NCBI GenBank assembly: GCA_041441915.1
Contig: JASDRS010000003.1
Location: 48,258-112,257, forward strand
Source: UBA10365 sp041441915
GTDB lineage: Bacteria; Pseudomonadota; Alphaproteobacteria; Rhodobacterales; Rhodobacteraceae
Length of the DNA: 64,000 bases
Direction of reading: 5' to 3'
A model generated the notes under the pieces. That model made no database searches. It saw nothing but the letters and a program-made list of their open reading frames with translations, and was not told the origin of the DNA. The position numbers and the translations under genes were made by a program. Each line of letters begins with the position of its first letter. Position 1 is the stretch's first letter. Shown piece by piece: positions 8,959-16,876 of this stretch.

Positions 8959-9515
8959 CTATGCAAGCCAGCCTGTGATCAGGCCTTCAAAATGTCCTGC
9001 GTCATCAGTTTTACAAGCTCTTTCCTGACCTTTGGCGTACGGTTGGAACCATCTTTTCCAAGCTGGAATGCCCTGATGCAACATCATGCCCAAGCCATTT
9101 ATATTGCGTAGCCCCGAGGCTTGTGCGGCCGCCAGTAAGGGAGATTGTAGTGGCCTATAAATGATGTCTGCCACAATAACCGACGGACCTAATTCAACAA
9201 GTGACAGATCTAAGGCAGCATGTCCGACCATGCCTTGGTTAGTCGTGTTCACCACAAGGTTGGCCTTCTCAAGAATGTCATTTAGCAGGGCTCAAGAGAT
9301 CACGCGAATGGGGACGCCCAGGTCTTGGGCAAAGCGATGGGTCCTGTCTTCAGTTCAATTTACCAAAATAATACTTAGACGCCCGCTTTTATCAATTCAT
9401 AGAAAAGGGCCCGCGCTCCGCATCCGGCGTCAAGAATAACTGCCGTGTGGTAGTGGTGCCTTTGCCACATGGGTAACTCTTGGGTTAAATTTCCCGTAAT
9501 GTTAAGTGGAGTGGC
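8959..9515 (-). pseudogene. Shikimate dehydrogenase (AroE-like) remnant
   Basis: The last 98 codons (9255-8959) read as an AroE C-terminus, with VNTTNQGMVGHAALDLSLVE, IIYRPLQSPLLAAAQASGLR and GLGMMLHQG. Upstream in the same frame ALLNDILEKANL is preceded by an in-frame TGA, and TEDRTHRFAQDLGVPIRV can still be read. Farther upstream another frame gives TAVILDAGCGARALFYELIKAGV, the NAD(P)-binding segment, ending in a stop. A short PLNITGNLTQ resembles the GLNIT motif of the N-terminal domain. The gene therefore has at least two stops, a frame change and a missing N-terminal/middle part. It may have been a paralogue; whether another aroE exists cannot be seen here. Confidence 0.8.
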
Positions 9516-9520
9516 TCAGT

Positions 9521-10745
9521 TTATTCCTGGGGTCCCTTCAGAGTATTGATTTGGCGAAGCTGGGAAAAACCACTCCACCAAAGACTTGCAACGGCAATTG
9601 CACCTATTCCTCCTATCAAAACTGTAGCTGTTGGTGTTATGAACGCCGCCAATGTCCCCGCTTGGAAAGCGCCAATTTCGTTCGAACCTCCGACGCAGAG
9701 CTGATTAATAGCGTTCGCCCGCACTCGCAAGTCATCTGGTGTCCAAAGCTGGATTAACACCGCTCGCACATAAACCGAAATTGTGTCGCACGAGCCGGCT
9801 AAAACTAGCGCGGTCAAAGACAAAGTCATGGATGGTGACAAGGCAAAGACGATTATACACAGGCCAAAGCCAAACACACCTGCAAATATGATTTTCCCAG
9901 CATGGTTGGTAATGGGAAAGCGTATCAAGATCAGACTACCCACGATGGCACCGAGAGCAGGCGCTGAGCGCAACACGCCAAGGCCACTTGACCCCACATT
10001 TAAAATATCTTGCGCAAATATTGGTAGCAGCGCTGTTGCGCCGCCCAAGATCACCGCAAATAAATCTAGCGTAATGGCGCCAAGTACAACTTTTTGTCCC
10101 CAAATATAAGAAAATCCCTGACCAAATTTTTCCACGTGACGTGACCTTTTTGCAAAACCTGTCGATGCAGGGGTACAAACCCCGCATAGGTGAATGCGAT
10201 CAACAAACCGATCACCACGCTTACAACGGCCATTTCTGGGTATACTGCATAAAGAACGCCGCCAAAAATGGGCCCACAGATCGAGGCCAGTTTATTCGCA
10301 GTGATTATTGTTGTTAAAGCGCGCGGCAAAAGCTCAGGTGAAACCAGATTTGCCACAATGGCCTGTCGGGCTGGATTGAAAAAGGCTCGTGAAACACCAA
10401 AAACCACCAAAGCCATATAGAAAAATCTGACATCTTTCACTTTGGAATTAACCATCCATGTCAAAGATAAGGCAACTAAAACTTTGGTGACCAAACATAG
10501 GCGTAAGATTAACTTTCGGGAAAATTGGTCGGTGATGGACCCTGTAAACAAAATCAATACTAAAGCGGGCATGAATTGCGACAATCCGATCAAACCTAAA
10601 TCCATTGGATTATGGGTCAATTGATAGACATGCCAAGAAATGGTCACGGTTTGAATTTGTACTGCAAAACCTACCAGCAACATCATAGCCCAATAGGATA
10701 GAAACCCCCGCTGGTGAAATAAGCTATTAGGGTTTTTGGGGCCAT
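9521..10745 (-). pseudogene. MFS transporter (EntS-like) with two frameshifts
   Basis: Two overlapping frames encode the halves of one MFS exporter. Residues from 10686 give QLTHNPMDLGLIGLSQFMPA, and a second frame from about 10112 gives QGFSYIWGQKVVLGAITLDL and the C-terminal helices. Near 10112 the sequence should read WKNLVQGFSYIWG, but one base is missing beside an A5 run. The N-terminus is also broken. ATG 10745, with AAAGG upstream, begins MAPK and then needs one more A in another A5 run to continue NPNSLFHQRGFLSYWAMM. With both corrections the protein is about 405 residues and looks like a complete MFS. Sequencing error at the homopolymers cannot be excluded. Confidence 0.75.
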
Positions 10746-10915
10746 GGTCGTGACCTTTGATTAAGTTTTTTGGGCGATTTTTTATTCCAGAACCTTAGCT
10801 GGGAGCCCAAAGAACTTGGCCGGTATTTTGGTGAAACGGCTCAGTTTTAAAAGGAACATCCCGCTTGTCTTGGCAGATGTGAGTTTATTATAATATACTT
10901 GCCCGGGATCTCGTT

Positions 10916-12220
10916 CTAGCCAAACATCTTATCAGGCAGGTAAAGCGCAATTTGAGGAAACAGGATCAACAATGCAATCGCCAAAATCATCATCAGCCAA
11001 AATGGGAAAATACCCTTAAATATGGTGCTAAGATCGACCTCGGGTTTTACAGATTTGACTATAAATACATTTAACCCAACAGGGGGTGAAATAAGACCCA
11101 TTTCCAAAGTCAAAACCACCAATACGCCAAACCAGATAGGGTCAATTTCCAGATTAGTAATAATCGGAAAGAAGATGGGCAAGGTCAGCACCAGCATAGC
11201 AAAACCTTCTAAAAAACAGCCCAGTACTAGATAGATAAGCAGGATCAAAATCAAGGTTGCTGTCGCTGATAGATTAAGGTCGATTAAAATATCACCAACC
11301 ACTTGTGGGATATGGCTGAGCGCCAAAAACGGATTGATCATATGGGCTGCGATCAAAATTAGCATCACCTTGGCTGTTGTGGTGATACTTTCAGTGGCGC
11401 AATGCATAATTGATTTAACACTAAGCTGACCCGTCACAGTACCAAATAAAATCACCACACCCGTTCCAACGGCGGCCGCCTCAACCGGCGAGAAAAATCC
11501 GCCATAGATGCCCCCAATGGTTAAAAATATTGTCAAAATAACCGGGGTCGCACCAACGAGGGCTTTGGCCTTACGGGGCCAGGTGGTTTTGGGACCAGCA
11601 GGCCCGAGGTAGGGCTTAAACGAGCACATGACAGTGATGGCCAAAATGAACAGCCCCAAAAGCATAAGGCCTGGGAACACGCCTGACAAAAACAGCCGTC
11701 CAATCGATTGTTCCGTTAAGATTGCGTAAATCACAAAGCCGGTCGATGGTGGAATTAAAATACCCAAGGTGCCGCCCGCCGCCACCACGCCTGTTGACAG
11801 GCTTTGGTCATATTTAAAGCGGTCCATCTCAGCCAGAGCGACTTTTCCCATAGTGAGCGCCGAGGCTACTGATGATCCTGAAAGTGCTGCAAAACCGCCA
11901 CATCCCAAAACAGTGGCCGACGCTAAACCACCCTTAAAAGAGCCAATAATAGCATAGGCTGCATCATAAAGGCGGCTACTCATACCTGTTGCGGTGGCCA
12001 CATTTCCCATCAAAATGAACAAGGGGATCACAATTAATTCTGGTGACGTGGCAAGAGTAAAAGATTCTGATGCTAGCAGGCCTGTCGCTGCATAAGTGCC
12101 ATTCAAAACCGCAATACCTGCATAGCCCACGACAAACATCGCAAAAGCGACTGGAACCCTTAGGCCTAATAAAAGAAATAAGGCCACAAGGCCTAAAAGA
12201 CCTATTTCTGAATCGGTCAT
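10916..12220 (-). CDS. TRAP transporter large permease (DctM family)
   Basis: A 434-residue, very hydrophobic protein with about 12 membrane segments and the DctM/TRAP-T large-subunit style, for example VPVAFAMFVVGYAG and GILIPPSTGFVIYAILTEQS. It is the main transport channel of a tripartite Na+- or H+-driven solute importer in the inner membrane. The start at 12220 has GAAGGAC upstream; the longer frame from 12337 overlaps dctQ and has no ribosome site. Third gene of dctP-dctQ-dctM on the minus strand. Substrate cannot be deduced. Confidence 0.93.
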   Translation of the reverse strand: MTDSEIGLLGLVALFLLLGLRVPVAFAMFVVGYAGIAVLNGTYAATGLLASESFTLATSPELIVIPLFILMGNVATATGMSSRLYDAAYAIIGSFKGGLASATVLGCGGFAALSGSSVASALTMGKVALAEMDRFKYDQSLSTGVVAAGGTLGILIPPSTGFVIYAILTEQSIGRLFLSGVFPGLMLLGLFILAITVMCSFKPYLGPAGPKTTWPRKAKALVGATPVILTIFLTIGGIYGGFFSPVEAAAVGTGVVILFGTVTGQLSVKSIMHCATESITTTAKVMLILIAAHMINPFLALSHIPQVVGDILIDLNLSATATLILILLIYLVLGCFLEGFAMLVLTLPIFFPIITNLEIDPIWFGVLVVLTLEMGLISPPVGLNVFIVKSVKPEVDLSTIFKGIFPFWLMMILAIALLILFPQIALYLPDKMFG

Positions 12221-12252
12221 TAGATCTGTCCTTCGTACAATTACATTTCCAG

Positions 12253-12735
12253 TCAAAGCCGCGTCAAAGTAATGGCACGCAAGAAATGCCCAACTGCAGT
12301 GAGCAATGCAAAAACACTTAGGGCCCATTGAAACCAAAATTTTTGTAGACCTAAAAGATTGGTTTGCAAATTAAGCATAATCGAGATCCTTGAACTGTCA
12401 TAAACCGCCCAAGCCAAAGCTAAAAAGATTATACATCCCATAAAGCTAACCAAAATATTTATCAATTGATTGAGTTTTTCGCTATAGGTGCGTTCAAAAA
12501 GATCAACAGCAATTTGCCCGCCCATTTTATCAGATAGGGCCATGCCCGCAAAAACGATGATGACAAATGCCATCGTACTGAGGTCTTGCGACCCGTACAA
12601 TGGATAGCCAAAGCCTCGGCCGATCACATCAACCAGAATAATCAAAACCTCGGCCAGCAAGGCTAATATTCCGATGAAGGCAGACAGGCGAATAAGCCTG
12701 TCTGCCTGCTTTTCGATGTTTTTGATGAAAGTCAT
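12253..12735 (-). CDS. TRAP transporter small permease (DctQ family)
   Basis: A 160-residue protein with four predicted membrane helices and the DctQ pattern (LAEVLIILVDVIGRGFGYPL near residue 25, then a GGQIAVDLFERTYSEKL loop). It forms the membrane complex with DctM. Its ATG at 12735 overlaps the stop of dctP (ATGA), and it ends 33 nt before dctM, so the three genes form one operon. Confidence 0.92.
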   Translation of the reverse strand: MTFIKNIEKQADRLIRLSAFIGILALLAEVLIILVDVIGRGFGYPLYGSQDLSTMAFVIIVFAGMALSDKMGGQIAVDLFERTYSEKLNQLINILVSFMGCIIFLALAWAVYDSSRISIMLNLQTNLLGLQKFWFQWALSVFALLTAVGHFLRAITLTRL

Positions 12736-13709
12736 TTGCCGCGCATTGCAGCCATAGCGGCTTCGCCACCAACGCTTGCAACATAGTTATTTGCCACGTT
12801 GGACACGGCGGCTTCAAAAGCGGCGACTTCACCAGCGCTTAGGTCAACGAAGGTATTCTTTGCTTCACCACGTGCGCGGGTTACACCTGCTTCGCCTGTT
12901 GCGTTCCAGGCATCCTCGGCACTTTTTGAAAGCTCTATTCCGCTGGCTGCATCAATAGCAGCTTTTTCAGCATTGCTTAGTCCGTTATATTTGGCTCCAT
13001 TCATTACCGCAAAGAAGCTCAGTCGACCCAGGGGTGCGCCTATGGTGAAAGAGTTCGCAACCTCGTCCAGTTTAAAGTCATTGAGTGTTGACGACCCTGT
13101 AAAAACCCCATCAATCAAACCTGTTTGCAGGGCGTTGTAAACTTGATTGATTGGCATCTGCACGGGAGTTGCGCCCAGCGCAGAGGCCACATCGGCTGCA
13201 GTCGCTCCAGCGACGCGAATTTTCAAGCCAGCCAGATCGGCAGGTGTGTGAATGATTTTGTCACGCATAATCATAATATTTGGCTCAGAGGTCCAAAGCG
13301 CCAAAGCCTTAATACCTGGAAATTCGCCTTTTAGGTGTGCTTCATAAGCGGCCCATAGGGCGGCGTAACCAGGGGTCTCAACATCAATTGCACCTGGCAA
13401 TTCTGCAATCATAGTTTTCTCAAATTGTGACGAAGTATAGCCAGGAAGGCCCCATCCCATATCTGCCACGCCTTGCAAGACACGTACGTATTGCTCAACT
13501 GGGCCTGCACCCAATTTTCCACCAGGATAATTGCGCAAAGTCAAGGAGCCGCCTGTGCCTGCCGCAATATCTGCTGCAAGCTTGTCGATTAGTGACGATG
13601 TCACTGTATGCTGTGGTGGTACGAAGGACGCAAATTTTAATTCCTCTGAAAATGCGGGTGCGGCCCAGAGTGCGAATATTGATGCGGTTATAAAGCTTTT
13701 AAGCTTCAT
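12732..13709 (-). CDS. TRAP transporter periplasmic solute-binding protein (DctP family)
   Basis: A 325-residue protein with a Sec signal peptide (MKLKSFITASIFALWAAPAF, cleaved near SEELKF), then the DctP fold. It has RIYPGGxLG-like sequence (LRNYPGGKLGAGPVEQ), the substrate-site region LAGLKIRVAGATAADVASAL, and MPINQVYNALQTGLIDG. The start ATG at 13709 is preceded by GGGAGGAACC, much better than any start in the longer frame. First gene of the dctPQM operon. A dead TauE/SafE-type permease lies upstream in the opposite direction, which hints at an organosulfur or anion context but does not prove it. Confidence 0.92.
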   Translation of the reverse strand: MKLKSFITASIFALWAAPAFSEELKFASFVPPQHTVTSSLIDKLAADIAAGTGGSLTLRNYPGGKLGAGPVEQYVRVLQGVADMGWGLPGYTSSQFEKTMIAELPGAIDVETPGYAALWAAYEAHLKGEFPGIKALALWTSEPNIMIMRDKIIHTPADLAGLKIRVAGATAADVASALGATPVQMPINQVYNALQTGLIDGVFTGSSTLNDFKLDEVANSFTIGAPLGRLSFFAVMNGAKYNGLSNAEKAAIDAASGIELSKSAEDAWNATGEAGVTRARGEAKNTFVDLSAGEVAAFEAAVSNVANNYVASVGGEAAMAAMRGK

Positions 13710-14027
13710 AATGGTTCCTCCCAAAGGTCTATGATAGTTTGGTACGCCACGGTTGCGGAGCACCATTATTGAGCAAACAATACAATGAAATTGGGGTTTC
13801 GCAATATCATCTTGACCATTATAAAAAACAATGGAATGCCGTGCGCCGATCGGTGGCGTGGAGATATCTGGATGGAATGGCAGTAAAAGCCAATGAAATG
13901 CCATTTGCGTCGCTTGAACCTTCCCCTGATTTCCGCAGCATCGCGTGTCCACGTTGAACGGGTAATTGGCCCAAATGAGCTGCCTCGAGTTTTGTAGCTG
14001 GCCTTAAGCATTACCAGGGCGCGATGA
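13710..14027. other. Spacer upstream of the TRAP operon, no intact gene
   Basis: I see no believable ORF here. The minus-strand frame across 13766-14182 has unnatural composition and covers the dead permease on the other strand. The promoter of dctP should lie in 13710-13800, and the lost 5' part of the TauE/SafE-like pseudogene would have occupied the rest. Confidence 0.5.
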
Positions 14028-14329
14028 TTTGGATCAATTGTTGGCATAATCGGTGGTATGCTGCAAGGAGCAGCTGGCGTATCTGCGCCTGTGTAGGTCA
14101 CCTTTTTGAACGCTATGAAATTGCCACGTGCGACCTTCATTGTGGTCATCGTAGTTTTTTTGTTGCAATGCTGATCGCTCAAGTGCCGATGCTGATAGGT
14201 TTTGAGATTTTAACGCCGCATTTATTTGGATTTAGCTTGATGGGTGCGGTCTTGGTCTTTTGTGATATCCTCATAGGTGACTGGCTGGCACGCTGGCTTT
14301 CTGATAGCCACTTTGATGCGCTTATTTAA
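14028..14329 (+). pseudogene. TauE/SafE-type (TSUP) permease fragment
   Basis: In one frame from 14028 the sequence reads FGSIVGIIGGMLQGAAGVSA then PV, hits a TAG at 14094-14096, and continues VTFLNAMKLPRATFIVVIVV. A missing T in the seven-T run at 14155-14161 shifts the frame, and it resumes as VAMLIAQVPMLIGFEILTPH, then GDWLARWLSDSHFDALI and a stop. The GMLQGAAGxSAPVxVTFLNA and ILTPHLFG...GDWLARxLS pattern is that of the C-terminal half of sulfite-exporter-like permeases. The N-terminal half is absent. Two intact TSUP genes exist elsewhere in the window (15081 and 36402). It lies divergent to the TRAP operon. Confidence 0.7.
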
Positions 14330-14407
14330 ATATTTTTCTGACAATGATGGCGTCGATGACAGCTCTGATGAAGCAATTTTTGAAGCTTTGGAGATCTTTA
14401 AAAGTTG

Positions 14408-14443
14408 AAGAAATGCGAGGCGTATATACGCCTCGCATTTCTT
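14408..14443. terminator. Strong bidirectional-type intrinsic terminator hairpin
   Basis: Positions 14408-14443 form a perfect 36-nt palindrome: AAGAAATGCGAGGCGTA and its complement, centred on TATA. It is followed on the plus strand by TGTTTGTTTAG-type T-rich sequence. It separates the decayed TSUP/TRAP segment from the flavin reductase gene. The A/T-rich arm bases act as A-tract and U-tract on either strand. Confidence 0.75.
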
Positions 14444-14548
14444 GTTTGTTTAGTCTTTTTAAATTAATTTTTTAATTCTGCCCCTCTGCCTCGACCAATA
14501 AGAGTAAGTGACTTAGATCTAGAGAAAATATGGGGCAAGTGGAATCCA

Positions 14549-15067
14549 ATGGTCGACCAAATTCAAGCTAATCTAAAAAGCTTTATACCTGATGGAGAGC
14601 ATGCACGCGATTTCCGTGATGCGTTGGGGCGCTTTGCAACTGGCGTGACCTTGGTTACAGCCGTTGGTCCAGATGGGCCAGTTGGTTTTGTGGCCAACAG
14701 CTTTTCAAGCCTGTCGATCGAACCGCCCTTGGTGCTTTGGTCTGTTGCGCGCATCGCACGCAGATTCGGTATTTTTTCGACAGCGAAAAATTTTGTAATT
14801 CATATTTTAGCACAAGAGCAAACCGACCTGATTGCACGCTTCACACGTGAAGGACTTGGCTTTTCCGGGCTTGACTATGGTGTGTCGCAGCGGGGTTTGC
14901 CGGTGTTAGATGACGCTTCAGCGAGGTTTGAATGTGCCTTACATGCGGCCTATGACGGCGGTGATCATCTGATGATCGTTGGCCAGGTGGATCATGTGGT
15001 GATGTGCCTCACAGAGCCATTAGTGTTTCTGGACGGAGGTTACGGGCAGTTTTCTACCAGAAAATAA
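14549..15067 (+). CDS. Flavin reductase domain protein (FMN-binding)
   Basis: A 172-residue protein of the flavin-reductase-like (DIM6/NTAB) family. It shows FRDALGRFATGVTLVTAVGP, the flavin-contacting VANSFSSLSIEPPLVLWSVA, and the HLMIVGQVDHV segment. Members reduce FMN or FAD with NAD(P)H, often as the small component of two-component monooxygenases, or act as FMN oxidoreductases. No monooxygenase gene is adjacent, so the partner is unknown. An in-frame start is taken at 14549 behind GTGGAATCCA. It is convergent with the TSUP gene at 15081. Confidence 0.88.
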   Translation: MVDQIQANLKSFIPDGEHARDFRDALGRFATGVTLVTAVGPDGPVGFVANSFSSLSIEPPLVLWSVARIARRFGIFSTAKNFVIHILAQEQTDLIARFTREGLGFSGLDYGVSQRGLPVLDDASARFECALHAAYDGGDHLMIVGQVDHVVMCLTEPLVFLDGGYGQFSTRK

Positions 15068-15080
15068 GTTATTTTTGGCT

Positions 15081-15905
15081 TTATGCCAATAGCATGGCAA
15101 TGAAACGCAGCGATACCAAGACTAGGAAAAACCCAAAATATTTTTCTAAAGCGCGGCGCGATAGCTGATGAGCGATACGCACTCCAAGCCCTGCTGTTAG
15201 TAAGGTTGCAGGCACGACAAAGGCCACGGCAAGAAAAGATACAAAGCCTATGCTGCCAAAAGGCAACCCTGCCTTGCCCCATCCAGCAAAGATATAACCA
15301 ACCGCTCCCGGAAGCGAGATCAACAGCCCAACGCCAGCCGACGTAGCAATTGCTTGGTGAATAGGTCGGCCATAAAGGGTTAGGATCAATGTTGATAAAG
15401 CTCCCCCTCCAATGCCCATGAGTGATGAAGACAGGCCCACAAGTAACCCGTAGAAATGCATCAAAATTTTATGTGGTAACTGTTCTGCCAACCGCCATGA
15501 AGATTTTCCAAAGAACAGCTTAAAGGCGATGATTTGGGACACGACAATAAAAGCCAGTTGAAAAACCCAAGGTTGGGCAAAGCGTGCCAAGGTCGCCCCG
15601 CTCAGAACGCCAATCAAAATGGGCAGAAGCCAAAGCTTTAGTACGCTTGAATCCAAAGCACCCTTTTGGTAATGTCCGAAGGCAGATCGCAGGGATGTGG
15701 GTACGATAATGGCTAGCGAAGTGCCAACTGCCAAAGGCATGGCAACCTCGGGGACGACACCTAATTGACCGAAGGTGAAAAACAAAATGGGCACCGAAAT
15801 AGCACCTCCGCCCACCCCAAACATACCTGCGAGCAAGCCTGTGGCAGCCCCTGCGGCCAGGAGCATCGCGGCAAGTTCAATTAGTGTGACAAGTTCTGCC
15901 GTCAT
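15081..15905 (-). CDS. TauE/SafE (TSUP) family membrane permease
   Basis: A 274-residue protein with about eight membrane segments and the two half-repeats of the TSUP family: GLLAGMFGVGGGAISVPILF near the N-terminus and LVGLSSSLMGIGGGALSTLI in the middle. Family members export or import small anions such as sulfite, sulfonates or organic acids. The ATG at 15905 is used, with a GGGAG site inside the end of recR; a TTG at 15914 would be the alternative. It is the last gene of dnaX-ybaB-recR-TSUP, and its link to those genes is probably only cotranscription. Confidence 0.9.
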   Translation of the reverse strand: MTAELVTLIELAAMLLAAGAATGLLAGMFGVGGGAISVPILFFTFGQLGVVPEVAMPLAVGTSLAIIVPTSLRSAFGHYQKGALDSSVLKLWLLPILIGVLSGATLARFAQPWVFQLAFIVVSQIIAFKLFFGKSSWRLAEQLPHKILMHFYGLLVGLSSSLMGIGGGALSTLILTLYGRPIHQAIATSAGVGLLISLPGAVGYIFAGWGKAGLPFGSIGFVSFLAVAFVVPATLLTAGLGVRIAHQLSRRALEKYFGFFLVLVSLRFIAMLLA

Positions 15906-15910
15906 AACTA

Positions 15911-16522
15911 TCAAAAACTCCCTCGCGCCCTAAGAGCCGCGCCGATCGTTCCATCGTCTAAATAGTCAAGTTCGCCACCGATCGGAACGCCTTGCGCAAG
16001 CGAGGTAATTAAAGCTCCACTTGGCCGCAATATATCTGCGATATAATGGGCGGTTGTTTGTCCGTCGACTGTCGCGTTAAGTGCTAAGATCACTTCGCGA
16101 ATGGACCCATCTGCGACACGGCTGACCAAAATAGGAATGCGCAACTCATCTGGCCCCAGGCCATCGAGGGGCGATAAGGTGCCGCCCAAAATATGATAAC
16201 GCCCTTTAAACAGGTTCGAACGTTCCAGCGCCCAAAGATCGGCCACATCTTCTACAATGCAGAGTGTTCCATTAGCGCGGGTGGGGTCGGTGCAAATGGG
16301 GCAAATATCGGTGGTTCCTATATTGCCGCAAACCGTGCAACCTCGCGCCGAGAGGGCCACTTCGGCCATAGCTTGCGCCAAGGGCGCCATCAAAGCGGCG
16401 CGTTTTTTCAAAAGCATCAAAACAGCGCGGCGGGCCGAGCGCGGGCCAAGACCGGGCAAACGGGCCATAAGGTCTATTAAAACCTGAATATTTTTTGACG
16501 TGTCTCCAGATCGGTTGTTCAT
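15911..16522 (-). CDS. recR: Recombination protein RecR
   Basis: A 203-residue RecR, which acts with RecF and RecO to load RecA at gaps. It has an N-terminal helix-hairpin-helix (LMARLPGLGPRSARRAVLML), a C4 zinc finger (CTVCGNIGTTDICPIC) and a Toprim domain (LCIVEDVADLWALE). Its ATG overlaps the stop of ybaB by one base (TAATG), indicating translational coupling in the classic dnaX-ybaB-recR order. Confidence 0.96.
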   Translation of the reverse strand: MNNRSGDTSKNIQVLIDLMARLPGLGPRSARRAVLMLLKKRAALMAPLAQAMAEVALSARGCTVCGNIGTTDICPICTDPTRANGTLCIVEDVADLWALERSNLFKGRYHILGGTLSPLDGLGPDELRIPILVSRVADGSIREVILALNATVDGQTTAHYIADILRPSGALITSLAQGVPIGGELDYLDDGTIGAALRARGSF

Positions 16523-16866
16523 TAAAAGGGTAGCTTCATGCCAGCGGGTAGACCTATTTCTTCCGAAATACGCGCCAGTTCAGACTGGCTACGCATTGCG
16601 GCTTTGCCTTGTGCTTCTTGTATGGCGGCAAGGATTAAATCTTCGACCAGCTGTTGTTCTGAAGCCACTAAGATTGCAGGGTTGATCTCGATTCCTGTGA
16701 CATCGCCCTTGCCATTAGCACTGACGGTGACCAAATGGGGTCCAGCTTCACCCGACACTTCCATCTGACGCAGATCTTCTTGCATCGCTGCCATTTTGTT
16801 TTTCATTTCTTGGGCAGTTTTCATCATCTTAGCCATATCGCCAAGCTCGCCAAGGCCTTTAAGCAT
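16522..16866 (-). CDS. YbaB/EbfC nucleoid-associated protein
   Basis: A 114-residue small DNA-binding protein. The helical N-terminus GDMAKMMKTAQEMKNKMAAM and the beta core GEAGPHLVTVSANGKGDVTG are those of the YbaB family, which bridges or coats DNA. An AAAGGAAAAAC ribosome site precedes the ATG. It sits between dnaX (10 nt upstream) and recR (1-nt overlap). Confidence 0.95.
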   Translation of the reverse strand: MLKGLGELGDMAKMMKTAQEMKNKMAAMQEDLRQMEVSGEAGPHLVTVSANGKGDVTGIEINPAILVASEQQLVEDLILAAIQEAQGKAAMRSQSELARISEEIGLPAGMKLPF

Positions 16867-16876
16867 GTTTTTCCTT

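Noticed and set aside
13766..14182. Minus-strand ORF of 138 codons upstream of dctP
   Set aside because: Composition is not protein-like, and it overlaps the TSUP remnant on the plus strand.
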